Shown here: piece by piece, positions 9,610-17,633 of the stretch | Layout of the letters: each line of letters opens with the position of its first letter | Position numbering within the stretch: the first letter of the stretch is position 1 | Assembly: GCA_900169235.1 (NCBI GenBank) | Contig: FWCC01000652.1 | Location: forward strand, 1 to 22,939 | Reading direction: 5' to 3' | Origin: Zarea fungicola | Taxonomy: Eukaryota; Ascomycota; Sordariomycetes; Hypocreales; Cordycipitaceae | DNA length: 22,939 nucleotides | The notes under the pieces: generated by a model | Told to the model about the DNA's origin: nothing | The model's database searches: none | The model's input: the letters and a program-made list of their open reading frames with translations, nothing else | Position numbers and translations under genes: made by a program

Positions 9610-9996
9610 ATGACTTTTCGACGTCGTTCCTGGCCAGAAGCCCGTGCCGATGGAAACCTCACAGAAATAGTAGAAAAAGTCGAACAGAACTTTGCACAAT
9701 TGACCATACGTTGGATCAGGTGGTCTTTCCAGAAGACTGATCGACTGGAACTGCGTCTGAAGAAAAAAGAAGAAAAGGCACAAAACATCCACGCGAGGCT
9801 TCAACGTGAGGTCGAGGATCTTCACGCTCAAAACAGCAGTCTTTGGGCATATGTCATGCGGTGGAAAGATTACTTTACGCGGGGGAAAGACTATCTCATG
9901 ACTCGAGAACATGATTTGAAGACTTGGGAGAATATTCTCAAGACGCGGGAAGATGATCTCACGGCGTGGGCCGATGAAGTACGAAATCATCGCTAG
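9610..9996 (+). CDS. Coiled-coil protein with heptad-unit repeats, 128 aa
   Basis: An intact 128-codon frame starts at an ATG at 9610 with A at -3. The first 50 residues are mixed, with a basic start (FRRRSW). Residues 45-80 are a strongly charged helix (RLELRLKKKEEKAQ), and residues 80-125 consist of consecutive seven-residue units such as DYLMTRE, HDLKTWE, NILKTRE and DDLTAWA. A hydrophobic residue at the third position and Arg or Trp at the sixth are typical of a coiled-coil stalk. There is no signal peptide, membrane segment or catalytic motif. The family is not one I recognise. The opposite strand also has a long open frame (10011 to 9589), but its translation, rich in Phe, Pro and Ile, looks like a shadow. 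Function unknown; oligomerisation is the only inference I would make. Confidence 0.55.
   Translation: MTFRRRSWPEARADGNLTEIVEKVEQNFAQLTIRWIRWSFQKTDRLELRLKKKEEKAQNIHARLQREVEDLHAQNSSLWAYVMRWKDYFTRGKDYLMTREHDLKTWENILKTREDDLTAWADEVRNHR
9847..9993 (+). repeat. Degenerate 21-bp tandem repeat inside the coiled-coil ORF
   Basis: In-frame 21-bp units run from about 9847 to 9993, best seen at 9868-9888, 9889-9909, 9910-9930, 9931-9951 and 9952-9972. Each encodes one heptad, with sixth residues alternating largely between Trp and Arg. DNA similarity between units is partial, so the array is old or was selected for its protein pattern. Confidence 0.6.
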
Positions 9997-10798
9997 CGCA
10001 CGGCTAGGCATAGTTATTTTAGGGGGTGGGGGTGAAACGTGTCATTTCGCAAAGATTGAAAAGGGAGCTTATGTCAACGCCCCGCACCATAGTATGCTAT
10101 CCTCGCTAGACACCCATCGCGGAGGCAGCGGCCTCAGTCGTTGAATCATGCGAGAAGTCGCAGGGTCTATTTCATACTGCGGCTGCTTCTTCAGGGCGGT
10201 GCGTATGGTAGAAGGTGCCTATCTCTGAATTGCCGACGACGAACGGATACTTGGCCTGCGTTTTATCTATGCTAACGATTCTCGGCCAGGCAGTCTTTTT
10301 TTGGGGGGAGCGCGGTACAGACGTGCCAGTGGCGCTTCGGACCATGGATCACTGGTGCCGAGTAGAGATTTATCAATCGCGCTGCGGGACAATTCATGCG
10401 GCTATGTTGAAATTGAGCATAAGAAGAGGCTTAGAGCTGGCGATATCTTCAGCACGTTTTATCCGTGGCGAAAGTCGGGGTTGGCTGTGGACCCAATACC
10501 GCAGGCCCGGAACTGAATCCTCTGCGTAACGATCTCAGGCGTCCATCAGCAATCAGAAATGCTGTCACGTACGGGACGAGTAGAAACGCAGCGCTCGCAG
10601 GGCTATTGTTGGATGAGCAGTTCAACTGGGAATTGAAGACAGTAACAGAGGAAAAGAATCCATCAGTTTACCATAGGAGGGAGTATCGGGGAATCAATTG
10701 CTGCCTGGTGGAAAAGAGACCCTTAATTGGTCGGCCTTGCTATGGGAGCGTGATTTACTCGTAGTTCGTCCAGTGGAGAGCTTGTGCCACGCACAACC
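9997..10798. other. Intergenic, possible gene relic
   Basis: Overlapping frames of 70-104 codons on the + strand between 10215 and 10764 lack a good ATG or end abruptly, and none shows a known domain. They may be remnants of one decayed gene, but I cannot name it. Confidence 0.35.
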
Positions 10799-11105
10799 GT
10801 ACTTACGACTACACAGAGGTGCTTTCATAAGCTGTACTATTTCGTCCACTTTCGCTGGCTAGGTACTTAGCATCGGTCCTGGCCTTGTACTCAGGCTGTT
10901 CTACTGGGGAAGGAGAGGGGCTGGTGCGGGGTACTTAACTAGGCTGTGGCAGCCACAAGACTGTGGCTGGAGGCTCCTTGTCCGCCAACCTGCATTTTCG
11001 GCTTTATTGAACGCACTTGCCTTCTGTCCAGAAGCAGGCTGTAATGGCACATGAAGGAAAACGCCACCGTAGGAGCAAGTAAAAACACAAATGTTAGCAT
11101 TACCG
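10799..11105 (+). repeat. Dispersed repeat, copy 1
   Basis: About 300 bases align, base for base with small indels, to copy 2 at 21299-21615 in the same orientation. Shared landmarks are GTACTTACGA near the start, GCTAGGTACTTAG, CTAGGCTGTGG.AGCCACAA, ACCTGCATTTT.GGCTTT and CTGTCCAGAAGCAGG. Many differences are C/T or G/A transitions. No coding capacity is evident. It may be a solo LTR or a non-autonomous element; its true ends are uncertain. Confidence 0.75.
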
Positions 11106-11382
11106 GTGAGTATAATATCAACGATAGGTACCTTATTAATACCGTTGCTGCAACCATCGATGTAGATATATCAAAATTCAAATTAAAAAGAACAGGGTTA
11201 AGAAGTATAAAGGAGGAAAGCAAACCGAAACATAAAACACAGTGGTGGCCATTTTTTGCTGCTTGGCACCTCTAGCATCTCCAATGCGTCGCCTTGTAAG
11301 TTGCAGGAATTTCAGGAACCAAGGTTTAGTGTCCTGATTTATGTTAACAGAAAGAAAGGTATATTTCCGGGTTACTTTAGCC

Positions 11383-12490
11383 ATGACCGCCACGATGCTG
11401 CAGCTGCCGGGTTGTGGCCCGGTAGGCCCTATCCGAAAACACGGCACGAGGACCCCCGCTGCATCCAATCGCTCAGACAATCCTCTCGCCTCATTGGCGT
11501 ACATACCTGCTAACTTCAGTGAGTGCCCGCCGTCTGGAAGCCTTGGGGCTCATCCATACCTGTAGCGTGCTACTGCTCACCTGCTCATTGGCAGATTCTT
11601 TCTCCATTAACACAGATCACTCTATTGTCCCCAGACTTTCTCTTCTAAAGACTGCTTCCAGCTCTGGCATTCGCCTTCCCAGCTTCGACGAATTGAACCA
11701 AGAGGTAGAGGCACTCGCCAGAGTTCACGGCTGTCAAGCATGTCCATTCCCGCCTACCACATGCCGTTATTCCGACGCTGCTCACTATTCTAGCCTCACA
11801 ATCGCTCGTCCCACTATTTCGACCGATACTCCACCCGAAGATGATCTTCCGACGTACTCATCACAAAACGCGTACTCTCCCAACGGAGATGGTGATCCGT
11901 TTATGCATGATTATGACGGCAGCCCAGGACCGTCCCCCGATGGAGACAACTGCCAAAGGTATACGACAGAGCAAGGTGATTTCATAATCTATGCCCTGCA
12001 CGATATGAAGCTGAAGTGGCAGCGCATCAAAGATGAATTTGATATCCTGTTTGGTAGAACACCAGATCGTACTGTCCAGGGCCTGCAAGCCTGGTATTAT
12101 AGAATGAACGAGCATATCCCGGTGTGGGATGAGCATGGCTTCCTGTTGTTTGAGAATGAAAACGCCTTGGAGCCAAAGTACATCAGCAACAAATGCCGGG
12201 AGTACGACAGTCGGGAGGAATTTATGAATCTCTATGGTCTCGCCCAGCGGTATCCAGAGCGGGCCATTGGCTACAGCTGGGTCGACCAGGAGTTCAAGCG
12301 CAGGTGCCGCGACTGGGGTACGTTTGCTTTTTCATGACAAGGAGAGACGACCAGGGCAAAATACGCTGACAAGACTACAATAGCCTTGAAGCGCAAAACG
12401 CAGTATCGTAAACGATGGGAACGTGCGAAAGAAAGTAAAGGGCACCTGTACCCTACGCTCGCTCCTCGCATATCCATCGATAATCTATGA
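11383..12490 (+). CDS. Myb/SANT-like fungal DNA-binding protein, 321 aa
   Basis: Three exons: 11383..11518, 11595..12317 and 12384..12490. Intron 1 (76 nt) has GTGAGT and GGCAG; intron 2 (66 nt) has GTACGT, a GCTGAC branch site and ACAATAG. Both joins keep one frame. The N-terminal half is low in complexity and includes LPSFDELNQEVEALARVHG, seen at similar positions in related fungal proteins, followed by a Pro/Ser/Asp-rich linker. From about residue 168 comes the conserved region: TTEQGDFIIYALHDMKLKW, then FGRTPDRTVQGLQAWYYRMN, IPVWDEHGFLLFENE and GLAQRYPERAI. It ends in the basic tail KRKTQYRKRWERAK supplied by exon 3. From memory this matches a widespread, poorly studied Pezizomycotina family with Myb-like helices, so nuclear DNA binding is likely. 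Targets are unknown. It appears intact. Confidence 0.8.
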
Positions 12491-12557
12491 CAACCACTCT
12501 ACGGGCAGGTCAATATCGCCTTCCTCCCGGGAAAAGCGTAGCCATGTTTGATGCTTT

Positions 12558-12842
12558 ATGTACGAAGCGGCGAGCTTGTTTGGCATCCAAGGCAGAATGC
12601 AGGCAGCTCTAAAGCGCATGTGCTGGAGGAAGAAAGAGGGATATTTGTTGCGTCTCGTATCAAGGGACGATTTTAGTCCCGGATTCCGGTTCGTAACCTG
12701 TTCGAGTTGTCCTCCGAACGTCGCTGCTGACGTAGACCCTCGACTCTATGCTCAGAGGGCTGCGGCGTTGGCTGGGACCGTCCCATCCGGAACTGATCTT
12801 GATATGGAGCTGGTTGTGTGGGAAGTAGAGAATGAATACTGA
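12558..12842 (+). CDS. Small hypothetical ORF, 94 aa
   Basis: An intact 94-codon frame begins 67 bases after the stop of the Myb-like gene. It is basic in the first third (KRMCWRKKEGY), has a CSSC pair around residue 50 and an acidic end (LDMELVVWEVENEY). No family is recognised. It could be a separate small gene, the decayed end of another gene, or chance. The close spacing means it would lie in the 3' region of the Myb-like transcript. Confidence 0.25.
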   Translation: MYEAASLFGIQGRMQAALKRMCWRKKEGYLLRLVSRDDFSPGFRFVTCSSCPPNVAADVDPRLYAQRAAALAGTVPSGTDLDMELVVWEVENEY

Positions 12843-13597
12843 GATACCAATTCATTGGCGGCCGGAGTAATCCTGTCCGCTCCCGTCGCAAATCAACACG
12901 TCAAGGCCTCCGCCAAACGTCCGCCGTCTCGCAAACCGGGTTGCGGATTTTCAGCGGCTGTGTGCGGCCAGAGAAGTACTCTGAAGCGGGCATCAACTTG
13001 GTGAGCTTCTCGCCGTGACAGGAAGCTGCCGTTTGGGAGTCGCCAAGCCGGTGAACCATCATTGCAAGTGCCAACAGCCAGCTTCACTGGCCGACCCGGG
13101 AAAGAAAAGTAAACAGAAGTATGAGGCAAAGTTAGCAATTGCGCGGTTGCCCTCCTCATTCTTATTTCCATAGCTCGATATCTTCTATTCTACGGATTGG
13201 AGCTCGTAATGATGCCGCCTATTTGTGACGTTACTTGACTTTGATGACGCTATCGATGCGAGACTACAGCAACATCTATCGGAAGACCATATGATGGCCG
13301 CTATTCACACTTGAAGTGCAGAAAAGTGGCGCACAGTAAAACGCCGCAGAGTATTCCTTAGATGGCAATAAAGATCTTGAACCGCGTGAATGTTACAATA
13401 GTATACTGTAGTAGAAATTACAAACAAATTACTGATGTGCTGCGGTGCATCCACTGATTCTAATGCTTCCGCCTTCGCCGGCGGCTAACAACGCCAATTT
13501 TGGCAGCAAGATTTCAAATGCTCGACGCTCGAAGTGGCCCCTTTTACGTACTAGGATAAGCGGATTTTACGGTTTTCACCGCCGGTACTCGTGAAAA
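12843..13597. other. Intergenic, no gene seen
   Basis: A 92-codon minus-strand frame from 13171 has no motif, and the remainder has only short frames. The last 100 bases are the promoter region of the zinc-finger gene. Confidence 0.35.
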
Positions 13598-13605
13598 TAT
13601 TTAAA
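13598..13605 (+). promoter_or_regulatory. TATA-like element of the zinc-finger gene
   Basis: TATTTAAA lies 75 bases upstream of the ATG at 13680 but only 9 bases upstream of the ATG at 13614. This favours the downstream start. Confidence 0.35.
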
Positions 13606-13679
13606 GAAGCCTAATGTACAGCCCTCTAATACAAGATGTTTGGTTCATTCGCTCTGATACACCGAAAGTAAACATCACA

Positions 13680-14606
13680 ATGCTGTATCAAGTAAACACA
13701 TTACAGAATATAGCTAAAGCTCGAGAGTTGGATGAGCGGCGTCAAAGATTGAATGACCGGCTTCAAAGCTTGAATGACCGGCATACCGGCTGGTACAAGC
13801 AACTCAGAAGCCATATGCACGCGGTTGATGGGAAGGAGCGCGAAGCCCGTATTCAATCACCCGACGGAATTGAAGATAAACCGGGGAGTAACGCATATAG
13901 GGCTGCATATGACAAGTTAATCGACAGAATAGACCGTCGTAGAAGTATATTCGAGAGGTTTTGCGCCTACAACGACGAGTGCTATGAACGTAGCTACAGG
14001 GAATTCGAGCAATTGTGCACAGAGTACTACCTACCGCATAGCCTACCGCAGAGCAACCCACCTGAGTACTTAGACGACATCATAACACTTGCTTTCCTGA
14101 TGATTGACTGCCCAGAACAGCATCGTATACGTTTTCTTTCAGAATTAAAGCTCTGCGAAGGGAGAGTAGTGAAAGATGTTATAGATAACATAACAAACAT
14201 CCAAATGGCATGCTCCAGCACGCTCGAGATGTTCTGCACGGTCGCGACTAGTGACTTTATGGAGTTCTTGGGTATCTATGGATGCACTTATTGTGGCACA
14301 AGGTTCAGAGTTGGAGAAGATATGAGATGGGCCGCCGGTGAGCGAGGGTCATTTCACAATAGTTGCTTGAAAAAATGGCGTGAGAGTAACGGACGTGCAT
14401 ATTGGACCCCCGTTGGCACTGCGTGCCGAGAGAAAATTGCGAAATGCGTTAAATGCTCCAAAGATTTCGAGCTCGGAGACGAAGTAATATGGAGCCAATG
14501 TCAACGACACGCGTTCCATCTTGACTGTCATAAGAAATTTGAAGCGATCTATCCAATACTACCATGGCGGCCAATTATGTGTCCGTGCCTACCTAAACCA
14601 TCTTGA
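13680..14606 (+). CDS. Double zinc-binding protein with C-terminal RING-H2-like finger, 308 aa
   Basis: The frame is open from an ATG at 13614, but the ATG at 13680 has a better context (A at -3) and sits at a sensible distance from the TATA-like element, so I prefer it. Residues 10-40 form a short coiled coil built from two similar units (RQRLNDR, LQSLNDR). The middle is helical without a known domain. Two zinc modules follow with the same spacing C-x2-C-x20-H-x2-C: Cys202, Cys205, His226, Cys229, then Cys256, Cys259, His280, Cys283. The second module adds Cys274, His277, Cys301 and Cys303, giving the C-C-C-H-H-C-C-C order of a RING-H2 finger, although the last pair is C-P-C instead of C-x2-C. 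A RING of this kind would suggest E3 ubiquitin ligase activity. This is inference, because the last pair is non-standard. Confidence 0.65.
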   Translation: MLYQVNTLQNIAKARELDERRQRLNDRLQSLNDRHTGWYKQLRSHMHAVDGKEREARIQSPDGIEDKPGSNAYRAAYDKLIDRIDRRRSIFERFCAYNDECYERSYREFEQLCTEYYLPHSLPQSNPPEYLDDIITLAFLMIDCPEQHRIRFLSELKLCEGRVVKDVIDNITNIQMACSSTLEMFCTVATSDFMEFLGIYGCTYCGTRFRVGEDMRWAAGERGSFHNSCLKKWRESNGRAYWTPVGTACREKIAKCVKCSKDFELGDEVIWSQCQRHAFHLDCHKKFEAIYPILPWRPIMCPCLPKPS

Positions 14607-14870
14607 GGTTTGGGTGCGCCCGCGTAGTGGAAAGTGTAGGAGGCTCGGGGTTCCGATTTGGTACCGCCACACCCCTGTACCCCACATACGGAAATTGGTT
14701 TGGTTAAAATCATTACTTTATTGTGTTTAAAATGGACGTTATTAGGGTGATTTAAAGTACAACTTTTATCCACGGAGAGAAGAATTTATGCCACATAGGG
14801 TATTACTATGATAGAGGCGATAAGATATAACTACGTTTCTTCCAAAGTTAGCGCACTAAGTGCTGACCCA
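14607..14870. other. 3' flank of the zinc-finger gene
   Basis: Non-coding spacer that becomes AT-rich towards its right end. No gene or clear element is visible. Confidence 0.3.
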
Positions 14871-14871
14871 C

Positions 14872-14940
14872 AGCGTCGTAGAGCTATATTTGAGAGGTTT
14901 TGCGCCTAGAACGTCGAGCGCAATAAACGCAGCAACAGAC
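14872..14940 (+). pseudogene. Decayed fragment duplicated from the zinc-finger gene
   Basis: About 69 bases match bases 13933-14001 inside the upstream gene, with mismatches at roughly one base in five; the shared core is GAGAGGTTTTGCGCCTA. Translated in the parental frame it gives FERFCA, then a stop where the parent has Tyr (TAC to TAG). It is a relic of a second gene copy or of a local duplication. Both sides lose similarity quickly. Confidence 0.7.
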
Positions 14941-15130
14941 ATTGGTTAGTTACTAGTTATATTATTATAACTAACTAGTTATAACATAAAATATATTAAA
15001 AGTACCTCCTAAGAACTTATAGAAGTAGGAAGTTACACTTACTAGGATGATAATAATGTCCTCTATTTTAGGGAAACTTCTACTTCCTAAGGTTTGTATT
15101 GTACTTCTATGATGGGTACATGTGGTTTAC
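14941..15130. repeat. AT-rich block with imperfect inverted repeats
   Basis: Strongly AT-rich, with TAGTTATATTATTATAACTA at the left and imperfect inverted arms GAAGTAGGAAGTT (about 15022) and AACTTCTACTTCC (about 15075). It looks like part of a decayed transposable element, possibly an LTR, but I found no second copy in the window. Confidence 0.35.
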
Positions 15131-15230
15131 ACGAAGCATGCCCCAGCCAAGCAATGGTAATACAGTCCTTAGCGTTTGATGCCACCGCTTGTCAGAGAAC
15201 GTTGTCAACTATTTGCTGCCTATCTCTGCA

Positions 15231-17044
15231 TTATTCTGTGCTCCTGCGATCAAATATTCTTGCATAAACTCCGTTTGAATCAATTGCAGGCCGTGGGATA
15301 AAGCAGTCTCGGGCTGGTAAGATGTCTCGCTCTGTGGTATTGGTAAACTCAACGTTAAAGTTGGTGACCACTGCGGCCACTGTCAAGTATAATTCAGCCA
15401 TGGCTAGACTAAGCCAACCGATTAGAACGTGTTTAGAGAATGATTTGGGGTGATTCCAAGTAGCTGAAGCTCACTTTTGGCCTACACATTGGCGACTGCC
15501 CTTCGAAAATGATACCATGTACTTTTGCAGTCTCTCGGCTCCAAGCCATCTTTCGGGTGAGAACTTTCCAGGGTTCGGGAAAATGGCCTCATCCATATGT
15601 ACCCAGTAGTTTGTTGAACTCACTGGAGTCTTCTTACGCATGTTAGCTTTCTATGGCGATTTGACCTGACTGGCCTATGACAGGGACCCAATGTTAGGCA
15701 CGTACCCCTGGAGGAATAACCCAGCTGCCATAATGCATCGCATCGTGGGAAATGCGTGGCAGGCGACCGACAGCGCCATGATTCAGTCGCAGGGCTTCAA
15801 TAACCACGGCGGTCTACGAAATCTTCAGTGAGCAAGTGCTAATCGAATCTTTGGGGCATGCGTAGGTGCGTGGAACATACGAGATACTTCCTCCGCTCTA
15901 GCCATTTCAGCAGAGACACCTCACCCGATCCAGAGGGCATGTACCGTACATCCTCTCTTAACCTGGCAAGAATGTCTGGGTCTCGCATCACGTACCACAT
16001 GAGCAACGTGAGCGTCCATGACGTTGTCTCACTGCCTGCACCCATGAGTGATTTGCCTTCATCAACCAGCCGCTGGTAGGACTTTTCCTCGATGGGCAAG
16101 TCACTGCTCAGTAAGGTTGTAAAGACGGATGACCCGATGCTAGGCTTGCCGTTTGATTTCGCGTTGACCAACGTTTTGACCCTCTTGCGGACGATGGACT
16201 CCCATTGTAAGAGACCAGCAAATGTGTCGCTTACACGCGCCAAGATGAAGAGGGGGATGCATCTCGCAATGTCAACGGCCCAAGGAAACTGTCTGATAAA
16301 GGCTCCGGCTTCCACGCCACTTAGAAGCACATCTTTGAAGTGTTGTTGAAAATCATCTTTAGTGAGACAGTCGTAACCTTCGCCGAAGCTGTACTCCGTC
16401 ACGACGTCGTTTGCAAGGGCGAAAAATGCGGTGTCAAGGCGTACAACCTTGTTTTTATGCGCAATATCCCTTAAACGATCACATAAAATGTCAACTTTTC
16501 CTTGAATCAAACCCTCGATTTCGTAAATAGCCTTCTTGGAGAATGACACGTTCAAGGCTTTGCGCCGAATGCGGTGGTGGTTATGAGAACAGGTCGCAAA
16601 AACACCAGTCGGTACGCCTAGGAACACGACCCAAGCCGCGTATTTGTCTCGCTTTTTGGAAGCTGGTGCGTATATCTCATCGTAGAAACTCGTGTCGAGG
16701 ATATGGACCTCATGAGGATTGATGCGAACAATAGGACCTAATGTGAGCGGATTAGATGTGCTTGGCTGTTGTCACGAAGCAGGCACGGGTATCCCAGTCA
16801 ATCTGGCCGAGGCCGGTGGATAGGGTTCTTTACCATATGTATCATGCATCCGCTTAATTTCCCAGCAAAACGTCCCCCGCCCGAGTACGTCGTAGTAGAA
16901 CTCGTACCAGCTGCTGACCACAGCCAATTTTGGCCCTGGGATGTGTCGGAGAGGGTGAAAGTAAAGGCGGTACACAGCCAGCAACATAGAGTACGCGAAA
17001 ACAGCTACTGCGGATACAAGTATTACCCCGGGTGAAATGGCCAT
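15231..17044 (-). CDS. Cytochrome P450 monooxygenase, 502 aa, five exons
   Basis: Exons: 17044..16834, 16737..15881, 15813..15706, 15629..15475 and 15408..15231. The introns are 96, 67, 76 and 66 nt, all GT-AG, and every join keeps the frame and restores P450 motifs. The ATG at 17044 opens a membrane anchor (residues 6-27), followed by [17 protein letters not shown]. Further motifs are the C-helix HHRIRRKAL near 125, I-helix AGSETT at 304-309, K-helix ExxR at 362-365 (EALR), FSPERW at 415-420 and heme loop [10 protein letters not shown] at 433-442 with Cys440. Length and motifs are complete, so an active ER-bound monooxygenase using NADPH-P450 reductase is expected. The style ([25 protein letters not shown]) is that of fungal secondary-metabolism P450s such as those of trichothecene-type pathways; I cannot assign a CYP family. 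The exon 4 acceptor could be 3 bases upstream, adding one Lys. It is divergent from the cyclase-like gene. Confidence 0.93.
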
Positions 17045-17633
17045 GATCCGCGTGATTTGTAATGATGTCAACGAGGTAGAACGTATTATTCTGCTCCAAA
17101 CTAGCTTTTTCTCCAGATTCTTTGTAGTTCAATTTCACCACCACCAAAGCTTTGATATTAAATAGAAAACTGGTGTAAAAATGGAATTCTAGGACTGGAC
17201 TGCTCTAGTACTCAAGTTACCACGATTTTTTATCAAGATTGGGCCGTTTATGGAGGTTTTGTCATGCTTGTACGCTATTTCACTATGCTGCCAATTTGAG
17301 AAGAGTGTGTGGAGACCGAAAGGCACCTACGTTTGCGCAGAATAATAAACTTGGTGACGGTGTGGACAAAGAGAGAGCCCGTGTGTAGAGTAAAGGCCGG
17401 GAGGCTGTGGGTGTTATGTGTCAATACTAGAAGCCCCAGACGCGGACCAGACGGCAGATTGCTCACGCTGGTACCGGTATATATAAACCGGATATAAAAC
17501 TTCCTATCATCGTGGACAATACTGTGCAGTCCTGTTCTCTGCTGTTTAAAGTGGTTTGACCATTCCCAATTTTTCATCGCTGCTATTTTCTTACACATTA
17601 ACCAAGTCTACTGGTGCTATAAACATCCGCAAC
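17045..17633. promoter_or_regulatory. Shared divergent promoter region of P450 and cyclase-like gene
   Basis: This 589-bp spacer separates the two start codons and contains no gene. It must hold both promoters. The + side has a clear TATA box; the minus side has only weak AT-rich candidates near 17150-17165. Such spacing commonly gives co-regulation in fungal gene clusters, which is inferred here. Confidence 0.55.
17475..17490 (+). promoter_or_regulatory. TATA box framed by CGG and CCG half-sites
   Basis: TATATATAAA at 17478-17487 lies about 150 bases upstream of the ATG at 17634. It is flanked directly by CGG (17475-17477) and CCG (17488-17490), an everted CGG-N10-CCG pair of the type bound by Zn2Cys6 fungal regulators. 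The TATA box is convincing; the regulator site is a guess. Confidence 0.5.

Noticed and set aside
9589..10011. 140-codon open frame on the minus strand opposite the coiled-coil ORF
   Set aside because: It mirrors the repeat structure of the + strand gene, has an improbable Phe/Pro/Ile-rich composition and no motif, so I treat it as a shadow.
10215..10764. Overlapping + strand frames of 70-104 codons
   Set aside because: Two begin at GTG and none shows a domain, splice evidence or a consistent product.
10939..11223. Minus-strand 94-codon frame inside repeat copy 1
   Set aside because: It lies within the dispersed repeat and is not preserved in copy 2, so it is not a maintained gene.
12893..13171. 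92-codon minus-strand frame
   Set aside because: It starts at an ATG but shows no motif and no supporting context.
13614..13679. Upstream ATG extending the zinc-finger protein by 22 residues
   Set aside because: It lies only 9 bases from the TATA-like element and has C at -3; the ATG at 13680 is better placed.
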